A stretch of DNA of 64,000 nucleotides, taken from Seriola aureovittata. Lineage: Eukaryota > Chordata > Actinopteri > Carangiformes > Carangidae. Numbering within the stretch: the first letter of the stretch is position 1; each line of letters opens with the position of its first letter. Shown piece after piece: positions 25,824 to 34,440 of the stretch. The position numbers and the translations under genes are program-made. The stretch lies in NCBI RefSeq assembly GCF_021018895.1, contig NC_079376.1:24390001-24454000 (forward strand). The letters are read 5' to 3'. The notes under the pieces are model-generated. The model was not told where the DNA came from, searched no databases, and was given only the letters and a program-made list of their open reading frames with translations.

Positions 25824-25988
25824 GTGTGTGTGTGTGTTGTGTGTGTGTGTGTGTGTGTGTGTAGGAGGAGTGAGAGCTGGGAGCTCTATCTGCTGCTGCT
25901 GCTCTGGCTGCTGCTCTACTGTTTCTGGCTGCTGCCACAGATGGACCTGAAGACACTGCCCAGCCTGCTGCTGAACCTCGACCACTGA
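9364..25988 (+). CDS. clmn: Calmin (calponin-like, transmembrane), exons 2 to last
   Basis: Spliced gene with coding segments at 9364-9425, 12871-12966, 13079-13162, 13245-13337, 15059-15255, 16986-17179, 17715-17797, 17906-20116, 21989-22167, 24656-24746, 24861-24916 and 25865-25988. All junctions are GT-AG and in phase, giving 3,470 nt including TGA (about 1,155 codons); with exon 1 the protein should approach 1,180 residues, against about 1,000 in human. The order is two CH domains (actin binding; KRTFTRWMNLHLEK opens the first, ending in the LIWNIILFFQ helix), a long acidic disordered region, and a Leu/Trp-rich C-terminal membrane segment with a short lumenal tail. Human calmin is a tail-anchored actin-binding protein linked to neuronal differentiation. 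The first coding exon is not in view: the segment starts with the last two bases of a Val codon. Downstream neighbour is dicer1, as in human. Identification is by recognition of the CH-domain sequence. Confidence 0.93.
11565..11592. repeat. Perfect 28-bp AT-rich palindrome
   Basis: The sequence equals its own reverse complement across 28 bases centred on an ATATAT core, with AATTATCTAA arms. It abuts a family-B repeat fragment (TTCTTCAAAATTTGGTACAA). Confidence 0.9.
11593..11820 (+). repeat. Dispersed repeat family B, degenerate copy
   Basis: It has the family hallmarks TTCTTCAAAATTTGGTACAA, ATGTTCACTTG and the terminal GAGGTGATTCTAG, but the middle is unlike the other copies. Family B also occurs at 24985-25250, 27100-27580, 30240-30430, 52340-52610, 61340-61575 and 63920-64000. 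Confidence 0.5.
12871..12966 (+). CDS. clmn: clmn coding exon 3 (CH1)
   Basis: 32 codons, acceptor ATCCTCAG and donor GTCAGA. It encodes CDPPIEVQDLFRDIQDGRIL followed by MALLEELSGCKL, the CH1 actin-binding helices. Phase 0 at both ends. The GTCAGA donor is weaker than consensus, but the next exon continues the CH domain exactly. Confidence 0.93.
13079..13162 (+). CDS. clmn: clmn coding exon 4 (CH1)
   Basis: 28 codons from LHGFKKSSHRIFRLNNIAKV to FLEERN. Acceptor CTTCCAG, donor GTGAGT. The intron before it is only 112 bp. Phase 0 at both ends. Confidence 0.95.
13245..13337 (+). CDS. clmn: clmn coding exon 5 (end of CH1)
   Basis: 31 codons, VKLVSIDAADVADGN... to LIWNIILFFQ, the conserved last helix of a CH1 domain. 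Acceptor GTCCTCAG, donor GTAAAT. The upstream intron is 82 bp. Confidence 0.95.
13338..15058. other. clmn: clmn intron 5
   Basis: 1.7 kb with no exon, repeat family or RNA gene that I recognise. Short frames at 13651-13854 and 13874-14113 have no splice or similarity support. Confidence 0.6.
15059..15255 (+). CDS. clmn: clmn coding exon 6 (CH1-CH2 linker)
   Basis: 197 nt. It opens IKELTGNIRSQ, passes through a Ser-rich linker (SCSSLSSIPTSSDSDASHCS) and enters CH2 at AIKKLLQWVQKRTRK. Acceptor CTCTCCAG, donor GTGAGT. It ends two bases into the final Lys codon. Confidence 0.95.
15256..16985. other. clmn: clmn intron 6
   Basis: 1.7 kb. Carries TTAGC-type short motifs around 15900-16230 that are frequent in fish introns. 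No exon or named element recognised. Confidence 0.55.
16986..17179 (+). CDS. clmn: clmn coding exon 7 (CH2)
   Basis: 194 nt. It encodes YGVAVQDFGKSWTSGLAFLA, then VIKSIDSSLVDMRKALLRSA and RENLEDAF...LGIPRLLEPE, the body of CH2. Acceptor ATTATAG, donor GTAACA. It enters and leaves in split codons that complete correctly. Confidence 0.95.
17715..17797 (+). CDS. clmn: clmn coding exon 8 (end of CH2)
   Basis: 83 nt encoding DVTINPPDEQSIMTYVSQFL then EHFPGIEE, the typical closing helix of a second CH domain. Acceptor TTCCCAG, donor GTAAGC. Confidence 0.95.
17906..20116 (+). CDS. clmn: clmn coding exon 9 (large acidic exon)
   Basis: A single 2,211-nt exon (737 codons), in phase at both ends; acceptor TAACCCAG, donor GTAAAT. 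The translation is acidic, rich in Glu, Asp, Ser and Asn, and low in hydrophobic residues, so it is predicted to be disordered. The N-terminal part (PEESCQLIERSISMGRLNFR) follows CH2 directly. Near the 3' end two copies of a short motif, MD(F/L)FY(A/P)D, lie 24 codons apart (19841-19864 and 19913-19936), each close to an SPTDD sequence. An in-frame ATG at 17891 precedes the acceptor and lies in the intron, so it is not the start. Confidence 0.95.
20310..20680 (+). repeat. Teleost dispersed repeat ('CTTTGGTGATCCC')
   Basis: Carries the ordered blocks GGTGAAATATTTCGATAACT, TTTTGGACTGATTCCTATGA, ACTACCTTTGGTGATCCCTC, GACTTTCCATCTAGCGC and TGACCAAATATGTACAAAAC, which I recognise as a common interspersed repeat of spiny-rayed fish. 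Non-coding. Confidence 0.6.
20820..21180 (+). mobile_element. Dispersed repeat family A, copy 2
   Basis: Matches copy 1 from AGATGTCCATGTGTTTG through AATACTGTGAAAGTATC. A (CAAT)n tract at about 20898-20945 then replaces the centre. The element resumes with CAGTCAGCCAATCAGAAGAG and runs to an ACAAATATATCTTCTTATGG end. Two facing CCAATCAGA boxes form an internal palindrome. Confidence 0.7.
21989..22167 (+). CDS. clmn: clmn coding exon 10
   Basis: 179 nt encoding AITKTNEETSKASESQEQSL, then a Gly/Asp/Ser-rich acidic segment ending TEPV plus two bases of an Arg codon. Acceptor CTTGTTAG, donor GTAGGT. Reading frame and composition continue the acidic region of exon 9. Confidence 0.88.
22725..22870. 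repeat. TTATCTC/GAGATAA palindromic cluster
   Basis: Multiple alternating copies of TTATCTC, GAGATAAC and their reverse complements occur within 145 bp, so the region can fold on itself in several registers. Similar sequences are common short repeats in fish genomes. Confidence 0.65.
23810..23970 (+). repeat. Fish 'agtacttgatcataaaaatact' repeat
   Basis: Contains CTCCAGTACAAGTGACAGTT, TTTTAGTGCAGGAGTACTTG and ACTGAAGTATTCAAAAGTAA, related to the short stepwise repeat seen elsewhere in the window. Non-coding. Confidence 0.45.
24008..24043. repeat. (TGAC)n microsatellite
   Basis: Seven or more tandem CTGA/TGAC tetranucleotides with one ACCG interruption. Confidence 0.9.
24656..24746 (+). CDS. 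clmn: clmn coding exon 11
   Basis: 91 nt. The first base completes an Arg codon, then SVTKSSSRPDESHIPPVLRH and RKGAHLTEAV. Acceptor CTTTTCAG, donor GTTAGT. The basic RHRK stretch precedes the membrane segment by about 20 residues. Confidence 0.88.
24861..24916 (+). CDS. clmn: clmn coding exon 12
   Basis: 56 nt encoding DKQRAETVATRKDDNGDF plus two bases of a Trp codon completed by the last exon. Acceptor ACTCACAG, donor GTAAGA. Confidence 0.88.
24985..25250 (+). repeat. Dispersed repeat family B, copy with ERE-like site
   Basis: Runs from a GGCATCTCAGTAACA block through TTCTTCAAATGTGGCACAAA and GACTCAAGGATGATCTGATT to CTGAAACTAGTCTGAGTTGA and a final GTGATTCTAG. At 25116-25130 it contains AGGTCAGTGTGACCT, a perfect inverted repeat of AGGTCA with a 3-bp spacer, preceded by AAAGGTCAAAGGTCA. 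Confidence 0.7.
25743..25861. repeat. (GT)n microsatellite at clmn last-exon acceptor
   Basis: About 118 bp of GT repeats interrupted by two GTTGTG units near 25821 and 25836. It runs directly into the AG at 25863-25864 that starts the last clmn exon, so it occupies the place of the polypyrimidine tract. Confidence 0.95.
25865..25988 (+). CDS. clmn: clmn last exon (membrane anchor and stop)
   Basis: 124 nt. The first base completes a Trp codon; the exon then encodes RSESWELYLLLLLWLLLYCF and a short tail ending LPSLLLNLDH followed by TGA at 25986-25988. The Leu/Trp-rich stretch of about 20 residues is a C-terminal membrane segment with a tail of about 20 residues, as in calmin of other vertebrates. 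The acceptor is TGTGTAG in a GT repeat with no T/C tract. Confidence 0.93.
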
Positions 25989-25997
25989 ACACACACT

Positions 25998-26035
<38 letters not shown>

Positions 26036-26190
26036 CAAACACACACACTAATACACACGTAAAAATAAAAAAGAGGACACACCACACACATATAGCTCAA
26101 CTGCCACTCATCTCTGATGTATATTTCAAAGTACTACAGCTTTTCATGAGGTTTTGCTTTTTTTAGCTTTTGATGTGGCTTGAAGTGTGT
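25989..26190 (+). other. clmn: clmn 3' UTR, proximal part
   Basis: Follows the stop codon and begins with a (CA)n-rich tract. An AATAAA occurs at 26064-26069, but no strong GU-rich downstream element lies close behind it. Confidence 0.6.
26001..26028. repeat. clmn: (CA)n microsatellite in clmn 3' UTR
   Basis: Fourteen uninterrupted AC units 13 bp after the stop codon, with further CA-rich sequence to about 26050. It is complementary to the GT repeat on the other side of the last exon. Confidence 0.95.
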
Positions 26191-26650
26191 GATCTGTGTG
26201 ACGAGGAGCAGCAGAGGGAAAAGTCCTGATGCTATGAACGTGAAGTAAGAATTTCAAAGGAAAAATTCAAATCTTACAGGTAAAAATGTTACAAGAATAA
26301 AGTCATCATTTTACAAAGTAAAAGTCTTGATAGAAAAAGTAGAATCTCAAGACTAAAGTTGAAATATTTTGAGAAAGAACTCACAAGTTAAATTGTAATT
26401 CTAAGAAAAAATGTCATGATAAAGAATAAAGTCATTATTTTAAATTAAAGTTAAGTCATTAAATGTCATTAAAGTAAAAATAAAATTTTTATTAAGTTGT
26501 AATTTTATAAGAAAAAGTCAAAATATTTTGAGGATAAATTCATTTTATTTTGTGAAATAATAATAATAAAAATAATAATAATAATAATAACAATGCACAG
26601 TGTAGTGAAAATGAATTTGTAATTCTGAGAAAATGTTAATAATGATAATA
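26190..26650 (+). repeat. AT-rich repeat, copy 1 (see 28585-29320)
   Basis: Shares GTGAAGTAAGAATTTCAA, AAAATGTTACAAGAATAAA, a TTTTACAAAGTAAAAGTC block and AATAAAGTCATTATTTTAAA with 28680-29230, in the same order and strand. An (AAT)n tract at 26560-26590 lies inside. It matches a class of AT-rich fish repeat with 'ttacaagaataaagtc' motifs. Confidence 0.75.
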
Positions 26651-27099
26651 TTAAACTAGCAACTTCACTCTGAAATTACTTTTATTTCCTTTCCATTTTA
26701 TTTGTGCAACCTTTTCTCAAACTTCCTCTCATAACTTTACCCCTGTTTATCAGAATATTACAAATTTATTTTTCAAATCTCCAAACAGTGGCTCCGATAT
26801 CTCCACTGCAGATCTGCTCCTGTTCTATAGACGCTGTAGAAGTTTGTGCTTTATTGCTGTGCGAAGCAGAACGAGTTGACTTTGTGAGACGATGTGACTG
26901 TACAGCTCACTCTGATTGTAGATAGAGATATATGCTATGGATGTATGTATGCACAGTTGAATAGCCATTTAACCCAGATGAAGAATTGAAAAGTGAAACG
27001 GCTTCAGGCTGATGATAAAAAAGTTTAGTTAGTGGAGCTGAAGCAGGAAATATATATATTTTACACTACTGGTCAAAAGTTCTAGAACACCTCCATTTT

Positions 27100-27580
27100 T
27101 ATACCTCCGCCAGCCAGAGCCAGAGGTGTGTTGTTTTTTGGGTTGTCCATCCATCCATCCATCCATCTCATTCTTGTGGACATGATATCTCAGACAGAAC
27201 GTCTTCAAATTTGTTAAAAAATATTCACTTGGACTGCAGGACAAATTGGTTAGATTTTGGTGGTTAAAGGTCAAAGGTCAAGGTCATGGTGACCTCACAA
27301 AACATGTTTTTGGCCTTGTGAACGCAGTATCACGAGAACTCTTCAAGGGAATCCCTTCAAATTTGGCTCAGGGATGAGACTTAAGTGGTCAAAGGTCAAG
27401 GTCAGTGTGACCTCACAAAACACTTTTTAGCCATAACTCAAGATGTCACGCAGCAATTATGACAAAATGAAAAAAAAAAAGACAAATGGTTGATATTTTA
27501 TATGATTCTGTATAAAAAGGGATGTAACCTGAAACTAGTCTGAGCGGAGGAGGCAGACGACCTCGAGGAGGTGATTCTAG
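27100..27580 (+). repeat. Dispersed repeat family B, longest copy
   Basis: Begins CCTCCGCCAGCCAGAGCCAG, has a (CCAT)n stretch near 27145, then the family order: ATGATATCTCAGACAGAACG, CTTCAAATTTGTT, CACTTGGACTGCAGGACAAA, two AGGTCA-rich blocks, and an end of CTGAAACTAGTCTGAGCGGA and GGAGGTGATTCTAG. Two perfect AGGTCAnnnTGACCT sites are present at 27281-27295 and 27399-27413. The centre is duplicated compared with other copies. Confidence 0.75.
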
Positions 27581-28584
27581 TTCCAGCTGTTATTTGAATA
27601 GACATAATTCAATGTCTCAGTTTTTATGAGCAAATATACAACTGGAGAGTTTAAAAAGAAGGAATCATGGGACCTTCTTGTTGAACTGAATTTATTTCAA
27701 ATTTCAGTGAGAACTGGAAAAATGGTTTGTTCTAAACCTTTTGACTGGTATGTGATAAAGGCTTTTTGGGCTCAGCCGTCTGAATGAAGGGAGGGGGGAG
27801 AGGAGGGGGGGGTTTATTAAGGATCTGTTGCACTTTTGAAAGAGAATGCAAACTGCCAAAGATAGTTTTGGAAGTGCTCATACAGAAAAGTCACGACTCA
27901 CCACAAGCCCAGTAATGTTGTTTTTAACACGTAGGAAGTCATATCTAACTCTTGTACTGAAGCTTCACCCCAGCTCTCTGTTGTATAATAGCTGAGGCAG
28001 AATATGTATTTGTAATATTTTATGGCTCATAAGATGTGTGAATGGATTTTTAAAAAAGTTTTATGATAAAGAAGTGTTTTATGTGACTGAGCTATGCCTG
28101 AGCTTGTCGACGGAAAGAGAACGCTTTAAAATGAAATATCTTTCTATATGTTATTTTTGAACAACTGTCTGTAATGAAGGGTTATGACAAAGTGATAGTA
28201 AATATTCCTCATTTCATCACAATCTGCATCAACAAGCACAACTCTGCTTCCACACCAGCCGCCCGCTGGGTGAAGTCTGTTTACTCTGAGCATCAGTCCA
28301 GCTCCTACATCCACTGAGGGGGCAGCAGCAAAAAAAAAAAGCCATTCATTCATTGAGTTCTGTACAAACTGGGTCGTCCCTACAGCACAGTGCATCATGA
28401 TCATGTCTCATGTGTGTGTTTGGATGTGTTCTTGCCCTTTTATCCTTGTGAGAACTAGAGCTGTGTCCCAGCTCCATTCTGTTTCCTGACAGCCTGCAGT
28501 ACGGGCTGAATGCTAATCACACTGTGCTGTTTTTGTTTTAGAAATCAATGTGCTTTATTGTTTTGTACTAACAGGAAACTTATG
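27581..28584. other. Non-coding, clmn 3' UTR or intergenic
   Basis: No exon or named repeat is recognised. Whether it belongs to a long clmn 3' UTR cannot be decided from sequence alone. Confidence 0.4.
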
Positions 28585-29320
28585 AATGCCACTGCCAACT
28601 GCACTTCACAATAAGACAGCAGAAAAGGTTTTCTAAAGATTTAAGACTTGATGTGTGTGACAGTGGACAAGGATTAGCAGTGGGAAAAACTCATAATGTC
28701 ATGAAAGTGAAGTAAGAATTTCAAGGGAAAAATTCGAATCTTACAAGTTAAAAATGTTACAAGAATAAAATCATAATTTTACAAAGTAAAAGTCATGGTA
28801 GGAAAAGTAAAATTTCAAGACTGAAGTTGTAATATTTTGAGAAAATACTCACAAAACAAATTTTAATTCTAAGAAAAAGTCATGTACAAAAGAAAATGTC
28901 ACAATAAAGAATAAAGTCATTATTTTAAATTGAAATTAAGTCATTTAATTTCGTAATAGTGAAAATATTTTAAATAAGTTGAAATTTTATGAGAAGAAAA
29001 CTCACAATGGTATAACAGTCCAATTGTAATTCTAATTTTTTTTTTTATAAAAAATGTCAATAAAGAATAAAGTCATATTTTTTAAGTTAAATTTCATCTA
29101 AGTAAAAATAAAAGTTAGATTAAGTTGTAATTGTATGAGAAAAAGTCATGTGTGAAATGAAAAAAACAATGCAGTGTTGTGAAAATGAAATTGTGATTCT
29201 CAAAAAGGTTAATAATAATAAGAATAATACAATACAGTTGTATTTTTAATTGAATTTATGAATGCCAATGCCAACTAAACTTCACAGTAAGACAGCAAAA
29301 AAGATTTTCTTAAGATTTTT
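28585..29320 (+). repeat. AT-rich repeat, copy 2, with flanking direct repeat
   Basis: The core at about 28680-29230 matches 26190-26650. It is bracketed by two near-identical segments: GAATGCCACTGCCAACTGCA at about 28583 and GAATGCCAATGCCAACTAAA at about 29270, each followed by CTTCACA(A/G)TAAGACAGCA. The arrangement suggests that the core is part of a larger repeat or sits within a duplicated segment. Confidence 0.65.
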
Positions 29321-29574
29321 ATTATAGACTTTAGACTTTTATTTTATATGAAATGTTGGTTTGACAAGACAATTCCAACTAAAGGTCCACCCACTGATAC
29401 CACCTCCTTTCTAACGCTTACAGCAAATCAACAGTCACACAGTGTAAAACGTTTCTGAAGTATCCACCATCCTTTCCTAACATTCATGTTCCAATTGCCT
29501 AAACACAACCATGAAAACTTTACTCATGTTTTTAGTCGCTACAATCAGAGATAGACGGTGGTGGAAGTAACGAG

Positions 29575-30130
29575 CAGAGGTGGGAGGAAGTCACAAGTGC
29601 AGGTCACACAGTTACCATGGTAAGAGTCAAGGAAGTCAAGTCAAGTCATTGCTCAGGTAAAGCAAGTCACAAGTTTTAACCTTCAAGTCTCAAGCAGGTT
29701 CAGAGTAGATGTGGAGAGGGAAGAACTCATTACATTTTGCTGTGGATATTGTTTTATCACTTTCTTTAATGTGTAGGATTGTTTGTCCTACTGAGTGCCA
29801 TTACCATTACTACACATCTGTATGTGGAACCTGCAACGTGCTCTCTCTTCTCCCAATATAAATTTTTGTATTTTTGGACTTAACCCCTCCCCATGATCGC
29901 TGCCTTGTGCGTTGGCCCCTGCTGGTCTGCCACGTCCTAATAGGTTGCCAGGTTTGTGGGCATGGCGATAAAAATCACCCGCTAATGCTTCAAAAAAACA
30001 AATGTAACTTCTAGAAAAATGGAAATATTTGATTAAAAAATAGTCAAGTCTTTTATCAGTGTTGGTCGAGCAAGTCTCAAGTCCTCAGATCTGTTAGTTT
30101 CTGAGTTAAGTCCCTCATCTCTACTAATGA
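29575..30130 (+). repeat. Fish 'aagtcaagtcaagtcatt' repeat
   Basis: Contains GAGGTGGGAGGAAGTCACAA, GGAAGTCAAGTCAAGTCATT, GCTCAGGTAAAGCAAGTCAC and a terminal CAAGCAGGTTC, later AAGTCTCAAGTCCTCAGAT. I recognise this as an abundant interspersed repeat in spiny-rayed fish. Confidence 0.55.
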
Positions 30131-30570
30131 GTGAAAAAAGTACCAGTCCAACAATAGAAGGTACCTAAATACAAGTAGAGTAAAAGTCCTGCTTTCTTAA
30201 TCATACTTAAGAATATGTAGATGTTTTTACTCCTCTGCGCCGGCAACTGCATATTGTTGAATCCAATATATCAGGAACGCCCAGGTGGAATTTCATCACT
30301 TCTGTCACACTGTGACCTCATTAAAACATATTTTTGGCCATAACTCCCAAATTCATGCACTAATTATGACACATTTTAACTCAAATGTCTATAAGGATAA
30401 AATTTAGCGATTACATTTTATATCCAAAAGATCAAAGGTGATTGTAGTTTTTTAGAATCTTAAACTTTAACTAGTAGTGGAGTAATAAGTACAATATTTT
30501 CCTCTGAAATATAGAGTGACATTAATACCTCAACATTGCACAGTACTTTAGTAAATGTACTCTGTTACTT
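30130..30570 (+). repeat. Composite of short fish repeats
   Basis: 30140-30230 and 30470-30570 carry stepwise repeat fragments (ATACAAGTAGAGTAAAAGTC; GTACAATATTTTCCTCTGAA). Between them, 30240-30430 is a family-B fragment with ACTGTGACCTCATTAAAACA and TTTTTGGCCATAACTCC. Confidence 0.5.
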
Positions 30571-32012
30571 TCTATCACTGGACATCGGTGAACAAAGGAA
30601 CTTGCAGTTGACTGACAGTCTGCATGTTGCTGATACATTCCACTGAGCGTTTTGCATCTTTTGAGATCTATTCGTGACAATGTTTCCTCATTATGGTGAT
30701 TAAAAAGAATGTAATAATGGCAGCATTTCATTTCACAGTGTATTAGCTGTCACTAATTAGTATGTAAATGAATTTCGAAGACACAGGCTTGTAAGAATCA
30801 AATGGGTTTAGTCTGTATAATGACTTATTTGAATATACTAAATGTTGTGGTTTTTGCAGTGTGAACACACTACAAACACTCCTGCTGGTATTTAGTATGG
30901 AAATGGGACACGGCTCAGTTTTACAGAATAAATTATGTACGTCCTCACTTCAGCCAAGGGCTCGTTTAGATGTAGGATTTGCCTGAAGAGTTGTACAGAA
31001 GATCAGTAAAGAGAATTATCATTGTATAATTGTTGTCTGATTTTTGTCATAATGCATATTTTTTCTTCTCACGATCATTAAATCAAAACATGTATAATGT
31101 GATAATTATCTATGATTAGCCACAAAATAATAGAATATTCACCATGTAGTTTTTTTTCCCCTAAATTTTCCAGTTTTTATGATTGACAGTAAAACTACAT
31201 CATTCACTATATTACAATCATGGAAACTAGGATTTTACAATCTGCTGTATAATTTTACTGTTATATGTTCAGGCACAGTCTCCAATCCCTGCATTCATAT
31301 TATAGGGACATTACACTGTTTCATTGGGTATTACAATATCTTTTTTAATCATTCTGTGATCCCAACCACAAAAATAATAACACCCATGTGCTTTACAGCC
31401 TTACATAGAGTTGAGATTACAATTGGAATAGAAATCAAAATTAATATGGTCATAGATTTAAAAAGAGTTCACTTCAAGTTTCAACTGGAACTGCACTTAA
31501 AATTAAAATAAGGACAAGATTTAGAGGAAGTTTGGCAGCAAATTCATCTCTGTGTCTCCAGTAGAAAACTCCCTCTAATGCCTCTTTTCCTGCTGACTGG
31601 TAATTCATTTGCAGAATTTAGCGTTATCCTAAATGTGAGTTCAAAGTGAGTAGATGTCTTAATTTTTCAGCCTTGTTTAATAAGGGAATGGGAAAACTAT
31701 TGATTTGTACCTTTTGGATTGCAAAAATCTTCGTACTGAGGATAATACTAACTAGCCACAACAGCTTGACCTGGAGTCCCAGTGCTTCAGAGTCTGGGAC
31801 TGGACCTGAGGAAACAGGGAGGACAGTAGTTTACAGTCTTTACGAGCACTGTGTGTGTATGTATTTGTTTGTGTCTCCAGTGGCCATGCCCCCCCCCCCC
31901 CCCAACTTCCCCTCCACTACCACCATTGAAAGGACTGACCCAGTAAAAGCATATTAGCTTTTGTATTAGAACCTCAATCATTCTCATTGTTTCAACAGCA
32001 CCAGTCAAGTGC
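30571..32012. other. Non-coding, nothing recognised
   Basis: No supported gene. The 110-codon frame at 31179-31511 is in AT-rich DNA without similarity I know. A 16-bp poly(C) run lies near 31887-31902. Confidence 0.4.
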
Positions 32013-32018
32013 AATAAA
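32013..32018 (+). terminator. Candidate poly(A) signal AATAAA with GU-rich element
   Basis: AATAAA followed about 25 nt later by a GT-rich stretch (CTGGTTGTGTGTGCTTTGTT at 32041-32060), the arrangement expected of a cleavage and polyadenylation site. If it serves clmn, the 3' UTR would be about 6 kb. Confidence 0.35.
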
Positions 32019-32763
32019 TGATGTTTTAAACCCTTTGCCTCTGGTTGTGTGTGCTTTGTTTTCACTCCTTATGGCACTGGCTGTTTCTTTAGATGTCTAT
32101 GACTCATTTAACTGAATATATACTGCTATGACTGAAGTCATTTTGCTGTATATCATGTCAATTTCATGTAAATATGTTTGTCACATAAGGGTTAGACTTC
32201 TAGAGTCATTTTTTTAAAGATATGTTCAGACCATCGAGTGTCAGTAGAGATGGACTTTGCCTCTGTGATGTCACCCGCAGGTTTTTAAAGCTCAGAGTGA
32301 GCTGCTCAGAGTGAGCTGCTCCGCCGTTGCCATCTTAGCAGTGTCTGACTCCGCCTCTAACTCCCAGTTAATCCAAAAATGGACGAAGATGAGGGGGGCA
32401 TGTGGTGCCGAGAATTCATTGCATACTTTGTTTGTGGCAAGCATACGCTCCCCCACCTGTCACTCAATTCCCCATATCTTTAAATCTTAATGAAATGTAA
32501 ACAGGTGAGTTATATAAACAGGTGTCATGAAGGAGGAAATTAGCTCTGAACATGTTTATTTCTGCTGTAAAGCTGGACATTTCAACATGGGAATAACAAA
32601 ACAATGTATGTAACACACTTTATTTTAATTAGTTCATTTCATATTTTAATTACTTCAATTCATTTTTCTACCAATCTCTCAAGTAGAGAAAGGTCTTCCT
32701 GTCCGTCCTTTCCTCTCTCTGCAGCCTCATGTCTTCTGTGATGAGCCGTAACACCTCATGTCT

Positions 32764-32814
32764 CTTCCTCCTCCTCCTCCTCCTCCTCCACCTCCACCTC
32801 CACCTCCTCCTCCA
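32764..32814. repeat. (CCT)n/(CCA) trinucleotide repeat
   Basis: Tandem CTC/CCT units followed by CCTCCA units. Its reverse complement gives an Arg-rich frame on the minus strand, which is not supported as a gene. Confidence 0.85.
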
Positions 32815-34189
32815 CTGCTGCACTTGGCCCTGGTGTGTCCTCAGGGATGGAGGCAATCAGGACAGGGGGTGTGATGAAATGACTCTGTCCCAACACCTCA
32901 TCCATTAGGAGAAACCAAGGCCAAGTAGCAGTGGTGGGGTTTGTTGCCTTACCTCAGAATTCTTAGTCCCAGTGAACAGGTGTTGAAACAAAGTAAGGTT
33001 TGTGGTACAACTGGAGAAAGGAAAATGTCCAAAGAGATAAAAATTCCAGTGACACTTGTAGTAAATAGAAGCCGTTTGTTAGACTGATGTGTTTCGGCTT
33101 TATTTCCTTGTTATCAGCTCCGGGTGAAGGCAGGTTGCCTAGAGCCAGCCCTGCAACATTATTCAACATGTATTGACTAATTGCATTACAACAATCTAAT
33201 CCTGCTGTCCTTTGCTTTTGTCTGCCATTTTCTACTGTGCCAGCACCATTAAATGTGCTTGTTAATATCTTACTACTGTAATTCAAGAAATGCCTGGAGA
33301 CACACTCTTCTTTCCAAAGGTGTAGTTAAATTCAAGCAGCGTGCCATGCCATGTGCTCATGGAATCACTGTAATCTGTAATTTCATCTCGTCAAGTATTT
33401 TAAAGCCGCACCTGCTTCTCACTCACAGTGTCATACAAGGAGCTTCCTGCACAAATGGAGGTCATTACCGAGCTCCACGTGAGCCTGAGCCCAAAATGTG
33501 ACTGAGAGGATGCTTTCCATTATGCTCAGCGTGGACTGCTGCTATTGGCAGGCAGAAGGCCCCTCTCCCTCACCTGTTGTAAGAGGCTGCTGCAGCCCAT
33601 GAAACACAGGCTGTCTTTCACTGCCCACCTCTGGCTGAAGTCAGGAACAACACCATCATGATGGGGTTTACAGAGAGCACAAAATCAATACTCCGGCTCC
33701 CTCAGGTGGTACTTTGAAGACATTGCCACCTTAACTACACCCTTATATAAAAAAGCCCATTAGACATATCTAACCATGACTCCTATAGCACAGATTTTTC
33801 AGACTGTATAAACTGTTTCTGAGATAATCTCTGCTTCACACTCAGTTACACAAAGTTGTATTTAATGGTCACTGTAGCAACTCCATAGCAACAACTGGAA
33901 ATGGTCTGCCTTGCTCACGGCAGTGGTTGTTCTCGTTTATTAAGGTTTTTCAATTGCATCCTCTATAACTACACTCTGAGGTACTCGTAAACTTTACTTA
34001 CATATAGTTTAGGTACTTTTATTCTAGTCTTTATATTGACTTCAGCAAATGGAAACATCTGGATCACTTTAAAATTATTTTATTAAAACATTTTGTTTTA
34101 CATGACAGTCAGTTTTGGAAAATAGAGACAGTGTTCAGTTGGTTCACTTCGATTTAAAACTTTTAACTTTTAACTTTAAAACTTTTCCT
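32815..34189. other. Intergenic, nothing recognised
   Basis: No coding exon, RNA gene or repeat family that I can support. Confidence 0.4.
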
Positions 34190-34440
34190 CTTCACCTGTG
34201 TTTTATTTGAAGTGTTCATCCAAGAGAAGATATATTTGTGGTTGTAAGACCCTAAAACCATCTCAGTTTAGTTTTACATCTCCTCTCTTAGGTTTCTCTC
34301 TGGAGATCTAGTAACAACAGCCAATCAGAAGAGAGGCGGCTCTGAGCCTCTCTTCTGATTGGCTGACTGTTTTCTGAATGATCCAATAAAAATATACCAG
34401 ATTGCAGGTAAACACTCAGAGAAACCAAATTTAAAAGTAG
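34190..34440 (-). mobile_element. Dispersed repeat family A, copy 3 (inverted)
   Basis: Reverse-oriented relative to copies 1 and 2. It starts AGATATATTTGTGGTTGTAA, contains ACCATCTCAGTTTAGTTTTA and a near-perfect palindrome at about 34320-34366 made of two facing CCAATCAGAAGAGAGG boxes, and ends AAACACTCAGAGAAACCAAA. Confidence 0.7.

Noticed and set aside
31179..31511. 110-codon frame as a separate gene
   Set aside because: AT-rich, no similarity known to me and no splice structure.
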